Positions 38,985 through 49,409 of a stretch of 64,000 nucleotides of DNA are shown here, piece by piece (position 1 is the stretch's first letter; each line of letters begins with the position of its first letter). This DNA is from Thalassotalea sediminis. Its GTDB lineage: Bacteria; Pseudomonadota; Gammaproteobacteria; Enterobacterales; Alteromonadaceae. The translations under genes and the position numbers were made by a program. The stretch is from assembly GCF_030295915.1 (NCBI RefSeq), contig NZ_AP027361.1, positions 1,240,001 to 1,304,000 on the forward strand, read 5' to 3'. Under the pieces are notes generated by a model. That model ran no database searches. It had not been told where the DNA came from and worked only from the letters and a program-made list of their open reading frames with translations.

Positions 38985-39249
38985 TCTTAGAAAAGGCTAA
39001 AAGTTGAGCGGTTGAACAATTTGATCTGCTACTCACTTTCTAAATAACGGTAAAGCAAGTAGCTCGCTTAATTTACATTAAGGAAAGTTATTTGCTGTTT
39101 CGATGTAAGGTATGGGTTAATGCGGTTCACGTTTGTGATATTTAACACATATTCCCCCACATGTGTGTTGCAGGAGTTCTATTCTGCAAGTTTAGCTCGT
39201 CTTAAATTTTTGTTTTCTAGTTCATTTTTCATGTTCGAGGGCAGGTTTC

Positions 39250-39798
39250 GTGGATAAATACCGCACTAATACTCAGCAACGAGGTATGACTTTTATTGAA
39301 GTGCTAGTGGCTTTATTTTTATTGATTGTAGGGCTATTAGGTGCCGTCGCCATGCAAGCAACGGTAAAAAAAAGCAGTTTTGATGCGATGCAAAGGTCAC
39401 TTGCCTCCTCATTAGCTAAAGACATGATTGAACGTATGCGTAGTAATGATCCTGACACATTAGCAACATATGCAAAAACAGATTATGGCGTTGCACTAGA
39501 TGCGATACCAGCCAATAGGTGTAATGTGCAAGGAGCAGCTTGTACAGCTGCACAAATGGCGACAAATGATATGTACGAGTGGGAATTGGCTTTGATGGGG
39601 GCTGATGTAACATCTGGTGGCGATAGACGAGGTGGGCTAATTGATGCTCGAGGATGTGTCAGTCATAACGCTAATGCTGTGCAAGTCGTTGTTACTTGGA
39701 AAGGAAGAACGTCAACTACTGATGCAAAGAAAGTAGATAATTGCGGTGCAGCAAGTGACAAACGTCGACAAGTAGTTGTTGAGGCATTTATAAACTAA
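39250..39798 (+). CDS. pilV: type IV pilus minor pilin PilV
   Basis: A 182-residue prepilin: a short basic leader, cleavage site after Gly in QQRG|MTFIEVL with Glu5, then the long hydrophobic helix. The remainder fits PilV, with paired cysteines (NRCNVQGAACTAAQ). GTG 39250 is the start, with only a weak AGG upstream. It is the first gene of pilV-W-X-Y1-E; minor pilins prime pilus assembly and carry PilY1 to the tip. Confidence 0.9.
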   Translation: MDKYRTNTQQRGMTFIEVLVALFLLIVGLLGAVAMQATVKKSSFDAMQRSLASSLAKDMIERMRSNDPDTLATYAKTDYGVALDAIPANRCNVQGAACTAAQMATNDMYEWELALMGADVTSGGDRRGGLIDARGCVSHNANAVQVVVTWKGRTSTTDAKKVDNCGAASDKRRQVVVEAFIN

Positions 39799-40799
39799 TG
39801 AATAACGTTCATATAAAAGTCGGTAATCGACAGCAAAAACAAGGTGGTTATAGCATCATCGAGTTGTTTGTATCGATGGCGATTGGCTTAGTTCTATTAG
39901 CTGGTGTATTAACAATATTTGTTAATATGCGTGTAACATCTGAAGAAACATCAAGTTATGGGGAACTTCAAGAAAACGGCCGCTTTGCTATTAGTTTACT
40001 CTCCGATGATTTACTCAGACAGGACTTCTGGGGAGATTACACGGGGACGTTAGATATTGCAGCATTAAATGGTTTAGCACCAGCTGCTCCTGCAAATGAA
40101 TGTATTGGTGAAGGGGTTAATAATGGTACATTTCCTGGCGCTACTGGTCATTTTCGTACGCTATGGGGAACAACCGCAGCGACGGCTGATCCTTTAGGGT
40201 GTTTTGCTGCAGCTTCTCCAGCATTTATAGGCTCAGATATTATTCAGTTGAAAAGGGTGGTTTCTAGTCCTGTATTACCAGCTGATGTTAATGCTAACAA
40301 TTATTACCTCATTACCAATATGAATGACGGGCAAATATTTTTAGGTAATGGCGCTATTCCGGCTATAGAAAATGCCCAAATTTGGCAATATCAGCATCAT
40401 ATATACTATGTGACTGAGCAAGCACAAGGTGGTTACAACGTGCCGGTATTAATGCAAGGCCGGCTGACAACAACAATGTCGTTCGCACCGATTATCGATG
40501 GTATCGAATATGTGCGATTTATGTATGGAATAGACTCTGACGATAACGGCATAGTGGATAGTTATTTATCAGCTGCAAATATGGCCGCCGGTGACTGGGA
40601 TAAAACCAGTAATAATACGATTATTGCTGTTAAAATTTATGTATTAGCAAGAAGTATTTTGCCCGATAATGATTATACTAATAATAATACGTATACGTTG
40701 GGTGATCTACAGATAACACCTAATGATAACTTTAGACGTTTATTATTTACGTCAACAGTTACATTATTTAATGCGAGGGTAGATTCATGGCCAAGATAA
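39798..40799 (+). CDS. pilW: type IV pilus minor pilin PilW
   Basis: A 333-residue prepilin with KQGG|YSIIELFVSMAIG (Glu5) and a long C-terminal domain, size and order as in PilW. Cysteines in APANECIGEG and DPLGCFAAAS may pair. It starts within the pilV stop (TAATG) and its end overlaps pilX by 13 bases, so the three are coupled. Confidence 0.9.
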   Translation: MNNVHIKVGNRQQKQGGYSIIELFVSMAIGLVLLAGVLTIFVNMRVTSEETSSYGELQENGRFAISLLSDDLLRQDFWGDYTGTLDIAALNGLAPAAPANECIGEGVNNGTFPGATGHFRTLWGTTAATADPLGCFAAASPAFIGSDIIQLKRVVSSPVLPADVNANNYYLITNMNDGQIFLGNGAIPAIENAQIWQYQHHIYYVTEQAQGGYNVPVLMQGRLTTTMSFAPIIDGIEYVRFMYGIDSDDNGIVDSYLSAANMAAGDWDKTSNNTIIAVKIYVLARSILPDNDYTNNNTYTLGDLQITPNDNFRRLLFTSTVTLFNARVDSWPR

Positions 40800-41296
40800 T
40801 TGTTAATAAGTCTTTATCATTGCCCTCAAAACAACGTGGTGTTGTTTTAATTGTGTCGTTAGTATTTTTAATTTCGCTTACGGCTGTTGTTGCCGCTCTT
40901 ATGCAAAATACAACATCAGATGTCAAAATGTCTGGGGCTAGCGAAGAAAAAATGGTAGCAACACAAGCGGGGGTTAGTGCTGTTGATGAAGTGATTTATA
41001 ATCAGTTAGCACCCGGAAACGCGAATGTATTTGCTCGCACGATAGCAGATAGTAATTTTCCTAATAATAATCAAGGGGAGTTACTGCCTAACTCAAAAAC
41101 CGGCGCTGTTGCGAGTGTTGATATTACGAATAATGAATTTAAACTTGAAGCAGATTGCTCCCACTCTAGATCTGCTTCATCAAACCAAGTGTTTGCTTGC
41201 AATGTATTGAATGTGCAAGTTACGCGAAATTATGGTCGAGGGAATAATAGTACTGTAGAAGTAAACTCTGGCGTTTCTCAGCAGTTACTAAGATAA
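40787..41296 (+). CDS. pilX: type IV pilus minor pilin PilX
   Basis: A 169-residue PilX-type protein: KQRG|VVLIVSLVFLISLTAV, lacking the usual Glu5 as in PilX/GspK-like pilins, then MQNTTSDVKMSGASEEKM. It starts inside pilW. PilX lies between minor pilins and PilY1 at the pilus tip. Confidence 0.9.
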   Translation: MAKIIVNKSLSLPSKQRGVVLIVSLVFLISLTAVVAALMQNTTSDVKMSGASEEKMVATQAGVSAVDEVIYNQLAPGNANVFARTIADSNFPNNNQGELLPNSKTGAVASVDITNNEFKLEADCSHSRSASSNQVFACNVLNVQVTRNYGRGNNSTVEVNSGVSQQLLR

Positions 41297-41316
41297 ATGA
41301 CCTATTGGGGAGAACT

Positions 41317-44300
41317 ATGAAAAAACTAGCATTAATTTTCGTCGCTTGTGTTGTTTCAAGCGTGTCATTTAGCGAAGATATCGAGTTGTATATAAGCGAT
41401 ACTGTGAAGTCTCTTTCGAGTAGACCACAAGTGCTTATTATACTAGATAACTCAGGCAGTATGAGTACAGAAGATACTGTTTCCGCGCCATATGATCCAG
41501 ATACGGACTATCCTGCCGTGGGTGGACTTAATTCGTTATCCGATAAATTTGTTTACTTTACTAAAGGTGGGGTCGATGGCACATCTTTACCTGTACCTGA
41601 TAGCCCTAGCGAATCAAGACGTTTTTTAGATGCTATAAATAGTTGTCAAACAGCGGTTGATATTTTAAAGGTTAATGGTTTTTACACGGGTCGCATTCGC
41701 GAATATGCCATTAAAGGAAACAATGGTACTTGGGAAGAAATTCCAGATAATAACGGTGCTAATATTGAAATACTTGACTGTGAAGATGACGTTACATCAA
41801 GCAACCCTAATAATATACCCTCATTAGATTCAGGCTATCCAGTTGATAGCCAAGGCACAAAGAAAAACCCCGTATATCATACACCTAACGTTGGTGATTC
41901 TAATGTCGATTGGAGTGGTCAACTAGTAACGCTTTATACTGACAACTACTTACGCTGGCATCATAATGCAACGCTTAATCAAACGTTAAGATCAAGACTA
42001 GATCAAGCAATTGATAGTATTAGTAAGGTTATTATTTCTGCGCCGTCTGTCGATTTTGGCTTACAAATATTTAATTATAATGATGGTGACGCAAGTAATG
42101 ACCCTAATGGTGGTCGTATTGTATATGGCATTAAAGAAGCGACGCCAACGAATAAAGCTGATCTGTTAGATATCATCCAAAATCAACTGTCGCCAGATAC
42201 GTGGACACCTTTATGTGAAAGCCTTTATGAAGCCTCTTTATATTTTTCGGGTAAGAATGTTGACTTTGGCGATGATGACGAAAATAGAAATGGTTACTCT
42301 AAAAATTCTCCGCCAATGGATAACACCGTTGCTAGTGGTGGCACATATAAAACCCCTTTAAAGCCTTGTAATAGTAACGTGCATGTAGTGCTGATAACGG
42401 ATGGTGAACCAACTTATGACAATGGTGCTGACGCTAAGATTAAAGGGTTTACGTCTGAAGATGAAGCAGGTAATACCGTTAATTTTTCAGGAAGTGCATA
42501 CGATGGTAATTATTTAGCGGCACTTGCTGGCTGGATGCAAAATAACGATATTAACTTAGATTTAGAAGGTAGGCAGATCGCAACTACTTTTACCATTGGT
42601 TTTTCTGATGGTGCTAAACAAGCCGAAGATTTACTGAGAGAAACAGCAGCGCTTGGTGGTGGCGAGTTTTATTATGCTAAAGATGGTAACGCGCTAGTTG
42701 GCGCATTCACTAGTATTTTTGAACAGTTAAATTCAACCAACCAAAGCTTAACCTCTGCCTCAGTTGCCGCGAATAACTTTGACCGTACAGAAACATTAAA
42801 TGCGGTATATTATGCGATGTTTGATCCGCAAAATGGTCCTAGATGGCAGGGTAATGTAAAAAAATACAAAGTAGAGAATGGTATTCAGTACGGTCAAAAT
42901 AACGTCCCTGCATTAGATGAACAAACCGGTCATTTTTCTGAAACGGTAACTAGCTTCTGGTCACAGCCTTCGAGTGAAGATGGCAATAAGGTAGCAGAAG
43001 GTGGTGTTGCAGATATGTTGAGAAATGCAACTTCGAGGACGTTGTATAGCAATATTGGTGCAAGCGGTGGGCTAACAGCTTTTACTCGCACTAATGCAGA
43101 AACGTATTTTGGTGGCTCGACCGCGTTAGCGACAGAGTTAGGTGTAGATGAAGCTGATATTGATGATTACATTAATTGGCATAAAGGCCTTGATGTAGAT
43201 GATGAAGATAAAGATGCCGACAAAACAGACATGCGATATGATGTGTTTGGCGATCCACTTCATTCTAAACCACTTGTTATTAACTACGGTAATACCATCC
43301 GGATTTTAATTGGCACCAATGCTGGTGTTTTACATATGTTTGAAGATAATACGACAACTGATGTTGTGTCTGAAACATGGGCATTTATGCCCCACGAGTT
43401 CTTTAGCAATATTAAAGGGCTTAGAGAAAATTTTGCTGGCGGTGATAAGATTTATGGTATCGATGGCAAGATTACTTCGTACATTAAAGATGCTAATGGA
43501 GATGGCATTGTAAATGGCTCTGATAAGGTTTGGATATTTTTCGGCTTAAGACGCGGAGGCAGTTCCTATTACGCGTTAGATGTTACATCGCCGAATTCAC
43601 CGTCGCTGCTTTGGCATATCGATAGCAGTTCAGCAGGATTTAGCGAGTTAGGACAGTCATGGTCTCAACCTAAGGTAACCTATTCAGCATTAAATACATC
43701 AGGTTCAGGTGCAACTGCTGTTGCATCACCCGTCGTTATTTTCGGCGGTGGATATGATACAACAAAAGATGCCGTAGGCCCTGGTATTGCGGACGACTCG
43801 GGTCGAGCCGTATATATGGTTGATGCTAAAACAGGCAGTTTAAAGTGGAGTTTAACGCCTAGTGGCGGAACAACTGCATATACAGGCAACCATAGCATCC
43901 CATCAGCCATTGCTACCTTGGATAGTGACGGTAATGGCCTAACAGATAGATTGTATTTTGGTGATACGGGGGGGGATGTTTGGCGTGTCGATATGCCAGG
44001 TGGTAACCCTACAGATACCAATGAGCCATGGACATTTTTTAAATTAGCGTCATTAGGTGGCAATGGTACTGATAACAGTATTGATAGACGTTTTTTCAAT
44101 GAACCATCTATTGCAAGAACATTTATATCTGAGACACTTGAAACTGAACACACGGATGCAAACGGTGTAAAAACTAAACGTATTTCTCGACAAGAACGTC
44201 CGTATGAAGCAATTTTAATTGGCTCAGGTGATCGTTCTAATCCTTTAGGTACAGATACCCAAGATACCTTTTTCATGATTAAAGATGAACATGTTCGCAC

Positions 44301-44868
44301 GCAATCATTTACTGCGTCTTCAAGTCCAACTATACCTAGTCCAATAAGCTATTCAGATTTATATAATTATACGAATAACCCATTCGATCAATCTATGACG
44401 ACTCAGCAAAGGGAAACGTTGGAAATAGCCGTCAGTAAAAAATCTGGCTGGTATTTAAACTTTAACAAAACGGCGGGGGAGAAAAATTCAGCAACGGCAA
44501 TTGTGATTAATGGTGTTGCTTATTTTACTTCGTATATTCCGCCTTCCGATACGGTAAATGTGGCACTTTGTCAGCCTGTGGGTGGGCAAGGTTGGCTATA
44601 TGCGGTTGACTTAGCGCTAGGAACTCATGTTTACCAGTGGACAGATGCTGAAAATCCTAATGGTATTACCGATGGTGATGATCGCAAAGTATACATAAGT
44701 GAGCAGTTTTTAGGTTCTCCAACGTTAATCGTATTGCCTGAAGATGACGGCGACCCAAATACCGTTGATGATGCAAAAGGCAACATAATTGTTGGTCGTC
44801 GTATTATTCCGGTAGGTTTTAGCCTAAAAACAATGAGAACTAATCTGTATATCAATGAGGAACAATAA
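41317..44868 (+). CDS. pilY1: PilY1-like tip adhesin / pilus assembly protein
   Basis: An 1183-residue exported protein. After the signal peptide comes a von Willebrand A-like domain with MIDAS DNSGSMS (44-50) and a later DGEPTYDNG segment. The C-terminal half is a PilC/PilY1 beta-propeller with DVFGDPLHSKPLV, GTNAGVLHMFE and a calcium-loop candidate DANGDGIVNGSDK (from 725). PilY1 sits at the pilus tip, promotes extension and acts in adhesion or surface sensing. ATG 41317 has GGGGAGA upstream and is preferred over TTG 41305. pilE follows directly after its stop. Confidence 0.93.
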   Translation: MKKLALIFVACVVSSVSFSEDIELYISDTVKSLSSRPQVLIILDNSGSMSTEDTVSAPYDPDTDYPAVGGLNSLSDKFVYFTKGGVDGTSLPVPDSPSESRRFLDAINSCQTAVDILKVNGFYTGRIREYAIKGNNGTWEEIPDNNGANIEILDCEDDVTSSNPNNIPSLDSGYPVDSQGTKKNPVYHTPNVGDSNVDWSGQLVTLYTDNYLRWHHNATLNQTLRSRLDQAIDSISKVIISAPSVDFGLQIFNYNDGDASNDPNGGRIVYGIKEATPTNKADLLDIIQNQLSPDTWTPLCESLYEASLYFSGKNVDFGDDDENRNGYSKNSPPMDNTVASGGTYKTPLKPCNSNVHVVLITDGEPTYDNGADAKIKGFTSEDEAGNTVNFSGSAYDGNYLAALAGWMQNNDINLDLEGRQIATTFTIGFSDGAKQAEDLLRETAALGGGEFYYAKDGNALVGAFTSIFEQLNSTNQSLTSASVAANNFDRTETLNAVYYAMFDPQNGPRWQGNVKKYKVENGIQYGQNNVPALDEQTGHFSETVTSFWSQPSSEDGNKVAEGGVADMLRNATSRTLYSNIGASGGLTAFTRTNAETYFGGSTALATELGVDEADIDDYINWHKGLDVDDEDKDADKTDMRYDVFGDPLHSKPLVINYGNTIRILIGTNAGVLHMFEDNTTTDVVSETWAFMPHEFFSNIKGLRENFAGGDKIYGIDGKITSYIKDANGDGIVNGSDKVWIFFGLRRGGSSYYALDVTSPNSPSLLWHIDSSSAGFSELGQSWSQPKVTYSALNTSGSGATAVASPVVIFGGGYDTTKDAVGPGIADDSGRAVYMVDAKTGSLKWSLTPSGGTTAYTGNHSIPSAIATLDSDGNGLTDRLYFGDTGGDVWRVDMPGGNPTDTNEPWTFFKLASLGGNGTDNSIDRRFFNEPSIARTFISETLETEHTDANGVKTKRISRQERPYEAILIGSGDRSNPLGTDTQDTFFMIKDEHVRTQSFTASSSPTIPSPISYSDLYNYTNNPFDQSMTTQQRETLEIAVSKKSGWYLNFNKTAGEKNSATAIVINGVAYFTSYIPPSDTVNVALCQPVGGQGWLYAVDLALGTHVYQWTDAENPNGITDGDDRKVYISEQFLGSPTLIVLPEDDGDPNTVDDAKGNIIVGRRIIPVGFSLKTMRTNLYINEEQ

Positions 44869-45276
44869 ATGTGTAAGACTCGAAAGCAGAATAAAGGCTT
44901 CACCATAGTAGAGTTACTTATGGTTGTCGCAATTATTGGTATTTTAGCTGCAGTCGCATACCCGTCTTACAATGAATTTGTGTTGCGCGGTAATAGAACA
45001 GAAGGGCAGAGAGAGTTGCTCAGACTTGCAAATTTACAAGAGCAATTTTACGTCGATACACGTGCTTACACGACGGATATGACAGCATTAGGGATGAATG
45101 CAGATCCGTATGTAACTGAAAATGGGTTGTATAGTATTGATGCAACCGTTAACGACGATACCTTTATTTTGACAGCAACGGCTAAATTAACACAAGTCAA
45201 GGATACGGCATGTACAACGTTAACCATTAATGAAGTAGGTGCTAAAACACCTACCTCTGGTTGTTGGGAAAAGTAA
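44869..45276 (+). CDS. pilE: type IV pilin PilE-like minor pilin
   Basis: A 135-residue prepilin with [27 protein letters not shown] (read in part), the classical type IVa signature with Glu5, then [19 protein letters not shown] and a C-terminal Cys pair ([14 protein letters not shown]). By position it is the PilE minor pilin, not the major subunit PilA. Its ATG follows the pilY1 stop with no gap. Confidence 0.92.
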   Translation: MCKTRKQNKGFTIVELLMVVAIIGILAAVAYPSYNEFVLRGNRTEGQRELLRLANLQEQFYVDTRAYTTDMTALGMNADPYVTENGLYSIDATVNDDTFILTATAKLTQVKDTACTTLTINEVGAKTPTSGCWEK

Positions 45277-45293
45277 CGTCTAGGAGATAATTA

Positions 45294-45611
45294 ATGAGAA
45301 TATTCATCTTTGTATGTATTTTGGGTTTGTTTGCCAATAACGCACTGGCAAAAGATAAAACAGTTCTCAAAAATGGTAAAATACTTGCTAAATGCTATAT
45401 CGAAATTATCGGTGGCGAGCGTACCATTCATAAGGTAACCGTTAAAGAAAAGGCATTAAGTGCTTTGCCACAAATGATTCAAGGTAAACAAATCAGAGTA
45501 ACAGGTAAAAAAGGTTTAAAATCTGTTCACAAAGTTATGGAATGTGTACCCGAAGAAGATGCATTTAAAGCTGGACGAGCCAGATATTTAGAAGAATTTC
45601 AAGCGCAGTAA
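45294..45611 (+). CDS. small periplasmic TapY2-like protein
   Basis: A 105-residue exported protein: a signal peptide (MRIFIFVCILGLFANNALA) and a basic mature part with two cysteines (LAKCYIEI, VMECVPEE) that could pair. It is the last gene of the pilV-pilE operon, with AGGAGA before the ATG. Small proteins at this place in Alteromonadales are labelled TapY2; the assignment rests on position and size, so the function (pilus biogenesis accessory) is inference. Confidence 0.6.
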   Translation: MRIFIFVCILGLFANNALAKDKTVLKNGKILAKCYIEIIGGERTIHKVTVKEKALSALPQMIQGKQIRVTGKKGLKSVHKVMECVPEEDAFKAGRARYLEEFQAQ

Positions 45612-45783
45612 GTTTGTTGATATTTTTTAAATATTCTGTAATTTAGTGCCGTAGTCATTAGGTAGTGAAGCCACAGTAGTTACAGGGTAGTGGTTAATCT
45701 ATATAACCTGTATTTTGATTCGCTAACGCTTGGCACTAACTTTACCATTAGCATGAGTTGCAAAAGCCTTAATTTAACGATTA

Positions 45784-46362
45784 TCAGCAATTAAGTTCAT
45801 TTCCTAGCCTATCTTCATCTTTATTATCGTTATCAGTGTCTTGTGTTATATAAACGCGTCCTGACAGCGAAATAGATACCCCTCTGGCTATACTTGCATG
45901 ATTCTTAGGGCAATAGGTAAATGTAACGTTTTGACCATTTACTAAGCGACCAGTTGGCGAATAAATCAAGGTATTCCCATCACTAAATGCTAACTTATCG
46001 CCGGACGATATTGCATCTTTCACTTTTACCATTGTCTCATTAGCAGCATTATACTTAGTCGCATCATCTTCATTCATAAACATGCTAATCGTTTTATCCC
46101 AATCATTAGAGCATGTACCCGCATTTAACGGACAAATTGTGACTTGTTGACCGGAATTTATTGCTGCATTACGAGCAGTAAGAATAAAGCGTTGTAGCTC
46201 TATAACTTCATTATCTGTTCTACTTTTAACAAGAAACTCAGACAATGCAGGCACTGCGATCATTGACGCTATGCCTAGTATTGTAATCGTTACTAAAAGC
46301 TCAATCATCGTAAAACCATAATTGCGCTTCTTCAATGTAAAGTGTTTAGCTAGGTAGTTCAT
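45784..46362 (-). CDS. GspH/FimT-family pseudopilin, copy 1
   Basis: A 192-residue prepilin: NYG|FTMIELLVTITILGIASMIAVP, then the GspH/FimT pattern (RTDNEVIELQRFILTARNAAIN; TICPLNAGTCSNDW; YSPTGRLVNGQNVTFTYCP; ISLSGRVYI). FimT/FimU are minor pilins of the type IV pilus. It lies convergent to the pilV-pilE operon instead of at its head, where fimU is found in Pseudomonas. Confidence 0.88.
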   Translation of the reverse strand: MNYLAKHFTLKKRNYGFTMIELLVTITILGIASMIAVPALSEFLVKSRTDNEVIELQRFILTARNAAINSGQQVTICPLNAGTCSNDWDKTISMFMNEDDATKYNAANETMVKVKDAISSGDKLAFSDGNTLIYSPTGRLVNGQNVTFTYCPKNHASIARGVSISLSGRVYITQDTDNDNKDEDRLGNELNC

Positions 46363-46473
46363 ACAGCATTACCTTTTGAGCCATGTTACTTCATTTATAC
46401 CACTGAAATGAAGTTTCAGCCAATTGTTTCACTATTTTGTCATCAAAGTCATGCACGTGAGTGCAGAATATTG

Positions 46474-47040
46474 TCAATTACAGGTGATATACGTATAGGA
46501 GCGCGTACGTTCTTTGCCGGTGCTAGATTGAAATGTTTGATAAATTCTGCCTGAAGTAGCGACAATGATTCCTCTTGCTTTGTCTGCGTGATTATACGGG
46601 CAATACTTAAATGTGCCGTTTTGGCCCCAACCTGATAAATGACCCGTTGGTGAGTAGGTCACACCGATCCGAGACCGCGCATAGGTTATTTGGTCGCCAG
46701 ACGTAGTATTGGGTTTATGCGCAAGCAATTTTTCTTTTAGGCTAGGTTCAAATTCTTTGTTGTTATTCGGGTCAGTAAATACACTTAATGGCTTTGACCA
46801 ATCATCTTTGCATCTATTATTTATACTCAATGGGCAAAAAGTGACGGTGGTATTATAGTTAATAGCGTGATTTCTGGCCGTTTGTAATAACGTTGAAATT
46901 CGATAGATTTCATTATCAACTCTAGAGCGTACGATGAAATCTGCGAAGCTTGGTACTGCGATCGCTGTAATAGATGAAAGTAAGGCTAGAGTTACTAGTA
47001 GTTCAATGAGTGAAAGGCCAACGGTATTGCGAATAATCAT
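46474..47040 (-). CDS. GspH/FimT-family pseudopilin, copy 2
   Basis: A 188-residue paralogue of the gene just downstream: TVG|LSLIELLVTLALLSSITAIAVP, RVDNEIYRISTLLQTARNHAIN, TFCPLSINNRCKDDW, YSPTGHLSGWGQNGTFKYCP and the closing SGRIYQTF. The two share order of motifs and cysteines, so they look like an old tandem duplication. It is upstream of copy 1, with 111 bases between. Confidence 0.88.
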   Translation of the reverse strand: MIIRNTVGLSLIELLVTLALLSSITAIAVPSFADFIVRSRVDNEIYRISTLLQTARNHAINYNTTVTFCPLSINNRCKDDWSKPLSVFTDPNNNKEFEPSLKEKLLAHKPNTTSGDQITYARSRIGVTYSPTGHLSGWGQNGTFKYCPYNHADKARGIIVATSGRIYQTFQSSTGKERTRSYTYITCN

Positions 47041-47107
47041 TTCTACATCCTTGTAGTTAGGTTACGTTGGCATTAGTTATAGTGCATTACAAATGTAATG
47101 CCAGATA

Positions 47108-47941
47108 TTATTCATCATAAATGGTTGGTATGGCCGACCTTTTATGCTGAGTTTTTGCGTAAATGTTGAGTATTTTTTCTGTAATATGAGGTTCTACTGG
47201 CTTTCCTTCTAAGAAGTCATCTAGTTGATCATAGCTTAAGCCAAGCGCATCTTCGTCTTTTTTCCCCGGTGCTAAATCTTCTAGATCTGCTGTAGGCGCT
47301 TTATTTATTAATACCTCAGGTGCGCCTAATGCTTGTGCTAACGACCTAACTTGTCGCTTTGAAAGGCCAAAAAGTGGTGCAATATCGCATGCACCATCAC
47401 CCCATTTAGTGAAAAAGCCGGTAATATTTTCAGCAGAATGATCTGTGCCAATAACTAGCCCACCTAATATGCCGGCGATATGATATTGGCTAACCATGCG
47501 CACGCGTGCTTTAACGTTACCTTTAGAAAAATCTAAAGTTCCTATCGTTGCTGTTAATATGCCGGTGGACTGAAGTGCTGATGTTACTTCTGCATGAATA
47601 CCGTCTACACCTGCTTGCACATTTGTTGTAACGCAATGACTTGGTTGTATAAAGTTTAATGCTAATTGTGCTTCATCTTCATCGGCTTGAATATCATAGG
47701 GTAATCTTACCGCAATAAACTGATAGTTTTCGGATGTTTCTTCGTTGAGCTCATTAATCGCTAACTGTGCTAGTTTACCGCAAGTAGATGAATCAACACC
47801 TCCACTAATACCTAAAACTAAGTTTTTTAAACCAGAATTTTTTAGTTGACGTTTTATAAAATCCACTCGGCGTTTGATTTCATATTCAACGTCAATTTTA
47901 GGTAATACTTTCATTTCTTCGATAATAGCTTGCGGATTCAT
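47108..47941 (-). CDS. nadE: NH3-dependent NAD+ synthetase
   Basis: A 277-residue enzyme making NAD+ from deamido-NAD with ammonia and ATP. The PP-loop SGGVDS (46-51) and the [19 protein letters not shown] segment are diagnostic; no glutaminase domain is present. ATG 47941 (AGGAAG upstream, homologous N-terminus MNPQAII) is preferred over an in-frame start 51 bases earlier. It is divergent from glnB. Confidence 0.95.
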   Translation of the reverse strand: MNPQAIIEEMKVLPKIDVEYEIKRRVDFIKRQLKNSGLKNLVLGISGGVDSSTCGKLAQLAINELNEETSENYQFIAVRLPYDIQADEDEAQLALNFIQPSHCVTTNVQAGVDGIHAEVTSALQSTGILTATIGTLDFSKGNVKARVRMVSQYHIAGILGGLVIGTDHSAENITGFFTKWGDGACDIAPLFGLSKRQVRSLAQALGAPEVLINKAPTADLEDLAPGKKDEDALGLSYDQLDDFLEGKPVEPHITEKILNIYAKTQHKRSAIPTIYDE

Positions 47942-48053
47942 TGTGCTTCCTAATTGATTACACTTGATATAAAAACGAGGTAAGTGTATCAAAAATTTAT
48001 TTTATTTTATTGTGTTTATTTTTGTGACATGGCAACAATTGTGTAAAATATAG

Positions 48054-48419
<366 letters not shown>

Positions 48420-48453
48420 CACACTAATTACGTTGCTGAATTTCAAAAATAAT

Positions 48454-48476
48454 AAAAGGGCTGTTAGCCCTTTTTT
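48454..48476. terminator. bidirectional terminator between glnB and bamD
   Basis: AAAAGGGCT (48454-48462) pairs with AGCCCTTTT (48466-48474), loop GTT, followed by T-rich sequence on both strands. Confidence 0.9.
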
Positions 48477-48489
48477 ATTTTTAATTTAA

Positions 48490-49251
48490 TTAGTTAATGA
48501 TGTCGTTTTCAGGGAAGTTAGCTGCAAGCACTTGCATTGCGTTAGTTTTTAGATCTTCTAACCCCATTTTGTCATAGCTTTCGATCATAATTTCTAACGC
48601 ATCTTCCATTTCATTACTTGGTGAGTAATATTCTAGTATGTAACGGCCACGATTAGCAGCGGAAGCGTAGGCTTCTCGTTTTAAATAAAATCTTGCCACA
48701 GAAAGTTCATATCTTGCTAGGCGAGATTTTATATCGATCATACGCTTTCTTGAATCTGCCGCGTATTTACTATCAGGAAACTCAGTGATCAAAGTTTTTA
48801 AGTCGCTAAAGGCACTTCTTGCTGCCGTTGGATCTCTGTCTGCACGATCAATGCCTACGATATCTTGAAATAAATTGTTTTCAGTTGATAAGTTAATTAA
48901 TGCGCGCATGTAATATACATAGTCAACATTGGCATTATTAGGGTTTAGCTTTAAAAATCTATCCGCTAATGCCACACCTTGATCAGTATCGCCACTTTTA
49001 TAGTATGCATAAATCAGATCGAGTTGTACTTGGTGTGAAATTGGTCCAAATGGAAATCTAGAATCAATAGCTGATAATATTTGAATCGCTTTTTTAAAAA
49101 GTCCGTTATCAAGCGCTTCTCTTGCATCTACAAATAACGCTTGCGCCGATTTATCTGGTACTTTATCTACTTCTGAAACCTCGGATGATGAGCAGCCTAT
49201 TAGAAAAAGAAAGCTTGCGAAGAATACTGTTTTTATTGTCAATTTGTCCAT
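48490..49251 (-). CDS. bamD: outer membrane assembly lipoprotein BamD
   Basis: A 253-residue lipoprotein (LFLIGC, Cys20) with TPR-like repeats: YAYYKSGDTDQGVALADRFLKLNP, DSRKRMIDIKSRLARYELSVARFYLKREAYASAANR and so on (read in part). It is the essential helper of BamA for outer membrane beta-barrel insertion. Length as in E. coli (245). ATG 49251 follows AAGG at good spacing. It is divergent from rluD, as in many gammaproteobacteria. Confidence 0.95.
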   Translation of the reverse strand: MDKLTIKTVFFASFLFLIGCSSSEVSEVDKVPDKSAQALFVDAREALDNGLFKKAIQILSAIDSRFPFGPISHQVQLDLIYAYYKSGDTDQGVALADRFLKLNPNNANVDYVYYMRALINLSTENNLFQDIVGIDRADRDPTAARSAFSDLKTLITEFPDSKYAADSRKRMIDIKSRLARYELSVARFYLKREAYASAANRGRYILEYYSPSNEMEDALEIMIESYDKMGLEDLKTNAMQVLAANFPENDIIN

Positions 49252-49409
49252 AGACCTTGTTATCACTACTTTTATTTATCAATTATAATTACAAAATACC
49301 GTGCGAAGGTAATTACTTAATGTAATTACTACCTCAAACAGGTAAAATAATATCATGCATTCTAACCTAGCATTTTATCCTTGCACAGTGCTAATTCACA
49401 GAGAAATTC

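Noticed and set aside
43680..44300. 206-codon frame antisense to pilY1
   Set aside because: A long shadow within a gene with a complete beta-propeller domain; no ribosome site, no recognisable features.
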